Shown: positions 36,731 through 38,595 of the stretch, piece by piece
How positions within the stretch are numbered: position 1 is the first letter of the stretch
Layout of the letters: every line of letters starts with the position of its first letter
IMG/VR virus record: IMGVR_UViG_3300036444_000046
Coordinates: 1 to 38,595 of that record
DNA from: a virus
Direction: 5' to 3' (one strand)
DNA: 38,595 nucleotides
Made by a program: the position numbers and the translations under genes
Notes under the pieces: generated by a model
The model's input: the letters and a program-made list of their open reading frames with translations, nothing else
Database searches by the model: none
What the model was told of the DNA's origin: nothing

Positions 36731-37405
36731 ATGACCACGACGCTGGAAATACAGCGCCGTCTGGCGGAGCTTGGCTATCAGCCAGGCCGGCTTGACGGCA
36801 TTCCCGGACGCGAGACGGCGGCGGCTGTCAAACAGTTTCAGCGCGCCCGAAACCTGAACGCCGATGGCATCGTCGGCCCGGTGACGATGGCGGTTCTGTT
36901 CCCGCGCAAGCCTGAAGGCGACGTGTCGCCACCCTGGCTTGACCTGGCGCGGGCCAAGATCGGCCTGCATGAGCGCCTTAACAACAAGACGCTGCGTGAC
37001 TGGCTTCGCAGCGACGGGAACACCCTCGGCGATCCGGCGCAACTCCCGTGGTGCGGCGACTTCATGGAGACGGTCATTGCACTCACGTTGCCGGACGAGG
37101 TGTTGCCGGCCAATCCCTACTATGCGCTCAACTGGCGTGAATTCGGGGTTCCGCTGAAGATTGTCGCGGCCGGCGCGATTGCTCCCTTCACGCGGCCGGG
37201 CGGTGGTCATATCGCCATGGTCGTTGGCCACGATAAGTCGACGTTCCACGTTCTCGGCGGCAACCAGTCGAACGCTGTCACCATCACGCGCATCGCCAAG
37301 GATCGCCTGGCTGGCCCGCTTCGCTGGCCAAAGACCTTTCCGCTTCCGACTGCCGAGCTGCCCTTCACGACTCTCGACGTGACGGTCTCACAGAACGAGG
37401 CCTGA
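36731..37405 (+). CDS. Endolysin with peptidoglycan-binding domain (TIGR02594-like)
   Basis: The 224-residue protein has an N-terminal peptidoglycan-binding domain (EIQRRLAELGYQPGRLDGIP, GRETAAAVKQFQRARNLNAD, GIVGPVTM, residues 4-55) and a C-terminal cysteine hydrolase of the CHAP/TIGR02594 type, with Cys about 108 in LPWCGDFM and His about 160 in GGGHIAMVVG. It should cut the peptide part of peptidoglycan at lysis. No signal peptide is present, so export would need the downstream small membrane proteins as holins. GAGGTTCAC precedes the ATG at 36731, a weak site. Confidence 0.9.
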   Translation: MTTTLEIQRRLAELGYQPGRLDGIPGRETAAAVKQFQRARNLNADGIVGPVTMAVLFPRKPEGDVSPPWLDLARAKIGLHERLNNKTLRDWLRSDGNTLGDPAQLPWCGDFMETVIALTLPDEVLPANPYYALNWREFGVPLKIVAAGAIAPFTRPGGGHIAMVVGHDKSTFHVLGGNQSNAVTITRIAKDRLAGPLRWPKTFPLPTAELPFTTLDVTVSQNEA

Positions 37406-37463
37406 CAGATCCCGCGCCCGGCCGGGTTCGTCGGGCACTCGTCCCTCACACAAACAAGGAAAC

Positions 37464-37772
37464 ATGACAATGCGACTGCTGCTATGCTTGGCAGCGGCGG
37501 TGCTTACGCTCGCCGGCTGCACGACTGTCGAGATCGATCAGTCGATCCGCAAGAACCTGCCACAAATCTGCAAGGCGTCGGCCGACGCGCACGGCCTTTA
37601 TCTGGTTGCTGTGACCTTCGGCAAGGTGTCCGAACGCAACCAGCAACGCGTCGACGGCGCCTGGAATGCACTTGTGCCGATTTGCAGGGACCCGTCGAGC
37701 CAGACCACGGCCGGCGTGCTGACCGCCGCCTTCGCCGCCTACCTGACGATCTCCAGCTACGCACGCGAATAG
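37464..37772 (+). CDS. Small lipoprotein in the lysis cassette
   Basis: The 102-residue product has a lipoprotein signal, RLLLCLAAAVLTLAGC, with lipobox LAGC and the lipidated Cys at residue 19. The mature part is helical with three more Cys and ends in a hydrophobic AGVLTAAFAAYLTISSYARE. It lies directly after the endolysin, where outer-membrane spanins (Rz1-like) are found, but typical Rz1 proteins are Pro-rich and this is not, so spanin function is only a possibility. AAGGAAAC precedes the ATG at 37464; ATG 37470 is an alternative start giving Cys 17. Confidence 0.75.
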   Translation: MTMRLLLCLAAAVLTLAGCTTVEIDQSIRKNLPQICKASADAHGLYLVAVTFGKVSERNQQRVDGAWNALVPICRDPSSQTTAGVLTAAFAAYLTISSYARE

Positions 37773-37828
37773 CACCGCGCTTCGCCTTGGCTAAGCACTC
37801 CATTCAATTCGAACAAAGGAACAGCATC

Positions 37829-37999
37829 ATGGGCAATTACAGCAAGCTCATCGGCTCCATCGTCGGCGGTGTTGCCGGCCTCCTCGTGGCTCGCGGGCTC
37901 CTGCCAGCAGAGTGGGCGACACCGGAAATCCAGGGCGCCATCGTCGTCCTGCTCTCGGCCGCTGCGACATTCGCATTTCCAGCAAACAGGCCGAACTGA
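37829..37999 (+). CDS. Small membrane protein, holin candidate
   Basis: The 56-residue product MGNYSKLIGSIVGGVAGLLV and onward has two hydrophobic stretches (IGSIVGGVAGLLVARGLL and AIVVLLSAAATFAFPA) separated by a short polar loop, the pattern of a small two-span holin. AAAGGA lies before the ATG at good distance. It sits in the lysis cassette between a lipoprotein and another membrane protein. Holin function is inferred from size, topology and position; a two-span helper or antiholin is equally possible. Confidence 0.7.
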   Translation: MGNYSKLIGSIVGGVAGLLVARGLLPAEWATPEIQGAIVVLLSAAATFAFPANRPN

Positions 38000-38043
38000 C
38001 AGCAAGCAAGCCGCACCCGCACCTAGCGCATATCGAGGCCGAA

Positions 38044-38385
38044 ATGACCCTGACTGACTTCCTCACCTCCATCGGCCTCGACCCGGCGATCCTGGGTGCC
38101 GGCGCGGCCGGCGGACTTCTCCGATCACTCTCGCGAAAGAGGTTCAAGGTGCGCGAGGTTTTCCTGTCTCCCGTCTGCGGCACGCTTGCCGCAGGCTATC
38201 TCACTCCGTGGGCGGTGCACATCGTGCGTTATTACGGCTGGCCGCCGATGCCGACCGACGCCTCGGCGGTCTACGCAATGGCTTTTCTCATTGGCACGAT
38301 TGCGATGTGGATCAGCGACCTTGTGTTCGAGGCCATCGTGCGACGCGTCAAAGGAGATACGCCACCAGCAGATCATGGCGCATGA
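38044..38385 (+). CDS. Membrane protein of the lysis cassette, holin candidate
   Basis: The 113-residue protein MTLTDFLTSIGLDPAILGAG and onward has two to three hydrophobic segments: PAILGAGAAGGLLRSL, VFLSPVCGTLAAGYLTPWAV and VYAMAFLIGTIAMWISDLV, followed by a basic tail (VRRVKGDTPPADHGA). Such proteins are found at the end of phage lysis cassettes and may be holins. With two candidates here (this and the previous gene) it is not possible to tell holin from antiholin. The ATG at 38044 follows GAGGCCGAA, a modest ribosome-binding site. The convergent HTH gene follows 15 bases after its stop. Confidence 0.7.
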   Translation: MTLTDFLTSIGLDPAILGAGAAGGLLRSLSRKRFKVREVFLSPVCGTLAAGYLTPWAVHIVRYYGWPPMPTDASAVYAMAFLIGTIAMWISDLVFEAIVRRVKGDTPPADHGA

Positions 38386-38400
38386 AAAGGGCGACGACAG

Positions 38401-38595
38401 TCACCTCCTGTCCATGGTAGCGGCCTGAAACTCCAGAAGCTCGAGCATGACGGCCAGCCAATCCGGGATGTCCCTGTCGCCAGCTTTCCAGCGCCTGACG
38501 GTGCGCGGTTCCACGCGTATCCGTCTCGCCAACGCAGTTTGCCACTGCTCTCCGAAGAGGGCAGTGGCGCGCTGTTCAAGTTCAGTTGCAGTCAC
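38401..38595 (-). CDS. Helix-turn-helix protein (5' end at or beyond window edge)
   Basis: The 64-residue frame reads back from the right edge, starting at a GTG on the last bases (38595-38593) and ending at TGA 38401-38403. The sequence FGEQWQTALARRIRVEPRTV followed by RRWKAGDRDIPDWL has a clear helix-turn-helix (about residues 19-42, with the recognition helix around PRTVRRWK), as in small XRE-like regulators. The true start may lie beyond the window. It is convergent with the lysis genes and separated by 15 bases, so it belongs to another unit, either another phage regulator or the flanking host gene. Confidence 0.7.
   Translation of the reverse strand: MTATELEQRATALFGEQWQTALARRIRVEPRTVRRWKAGDRDIPDWLAVMLELLEFQAATMDRR

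Noticed and set aside
37406-37463. Terminator between endolysin and lipoprotein
   Set aside because: There is a short CCCGGCCGGG palindrome but no stable long stem and no T-run, so I could not support a terminator.
1-38595. tRNA genes, integrase, insertion sequences or attachment sites
   Set aside because: I saw no cloverleaf with conserved tRNA bases, no tyrosine or serine recombinase motifs, no transposase and no terminal direct repeats. An integrase, if present, is outside the window.

Overview
This window is most of a temperate, tailed bacteriophage (prophage or free phage) of an alphaproteobacterium, most likely of the Hyphomicrobiales/Rhizobiales. The evidence is high GC content, a GapR/DUF2312 gene (a family characteristic of alphaproteobacteria), and an architecture in which a Lambda-like terminase, portal and head module is joined to a Mu-like contractile tail. 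No integrase, tRNA gene, attachment site, insertion sequence or CRISPR array is visible. The left edge cuts a gene, so the genome continues there; the right edge may also cut one.

Layout. (1) 1-5312, minus strand: a tightly packed early operon with stop/start overlaps throughout. From promoter to distal end it holds a small membrane protein, an unknown protein, an HD phosphohydrolase, another unknown protein, a DNA polymerase sliding clamp (dnaN), a C-terminally truncated GapR, an intact GapR, an unknown 81-residue protein, SSB and a MazG-like protein with internal repeats that runs off the left edge. (2) 5318-6807: the immunity region. An S24-type repressor is flanked on both sides by the same operator motif, GGAA-N4-(T/A)TCC. 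A leftward promoter has TTGACA and a rightward promoter has TTGACG, each with an operator in its spacer, which recalls the Lambda OL/cI/OR plan. A secreted-protein gene of opposite orientation sits just inside the leftward promoter, between 13-bp inverted repeats that carry its own Shine-Dalgarno and start codon. (3) 6505-16384, plus strand: Cro/CII-like regulators, DUF1643, a zinc-finger/Toprim primase, an SNF2-like helicase, a DNA methyltransferase, a small zinc-binding protein, a P4-type primase-helicase, a C5-methyltransferase-like protein, a remnant of a dcm-type gene, and an array of nine 9-bp repeats that is a candidate replication origin. (4) 16434-16461: a rho-independent terminator marks the early/late boundary. 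(5) 16481-24451: gpZ-like protein, small and large terminase, gpW joiner, portal, prohead protease, major capsid, decoration protein and neck proteins. (6) 24451-36678: Mu-type tail, comprising terminator candidate, DUF2635, sheath, tube, a chaperone with a programmed -1 frameshift, tape measure, a gpN homologue split into two genes, gpP hub, gp45 spike, gp46, gp47, gp48, and fibre/assembly proteins. (7) 36731-38385: lysis genes, comprising a peptidoglycan-binding endolysin, a lipoprotein and two small membrane proteins. (8) A helix-turn-helix gene on the minus strand ends the window.

How it fits together. The repressor probably silences both PL and PR. When it is inactivated, the leftward operon supplies replication and nucleotide-pool functions (clamp, SSB, GapR, HD and MazG-like proteins), while the rightward operon supplies primase, helicases and methyltransferases that would act at the repeat array near 15.1-15.4 kb. 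Late genes follow the terminator, implying antitermination or a separate late promoter. The most notable items are the dual operators with apparently leaderless divergent genes, the potentially invertible secreted-protein gene, the paired intact and truncated GapR genes with a 20-bp-phased palindrome pair between them, the iteron-like array inside a lost methyltransferase gene, and the slippery T7 frameshift site. All functional calls are from reading the sequence; no database searches were run.
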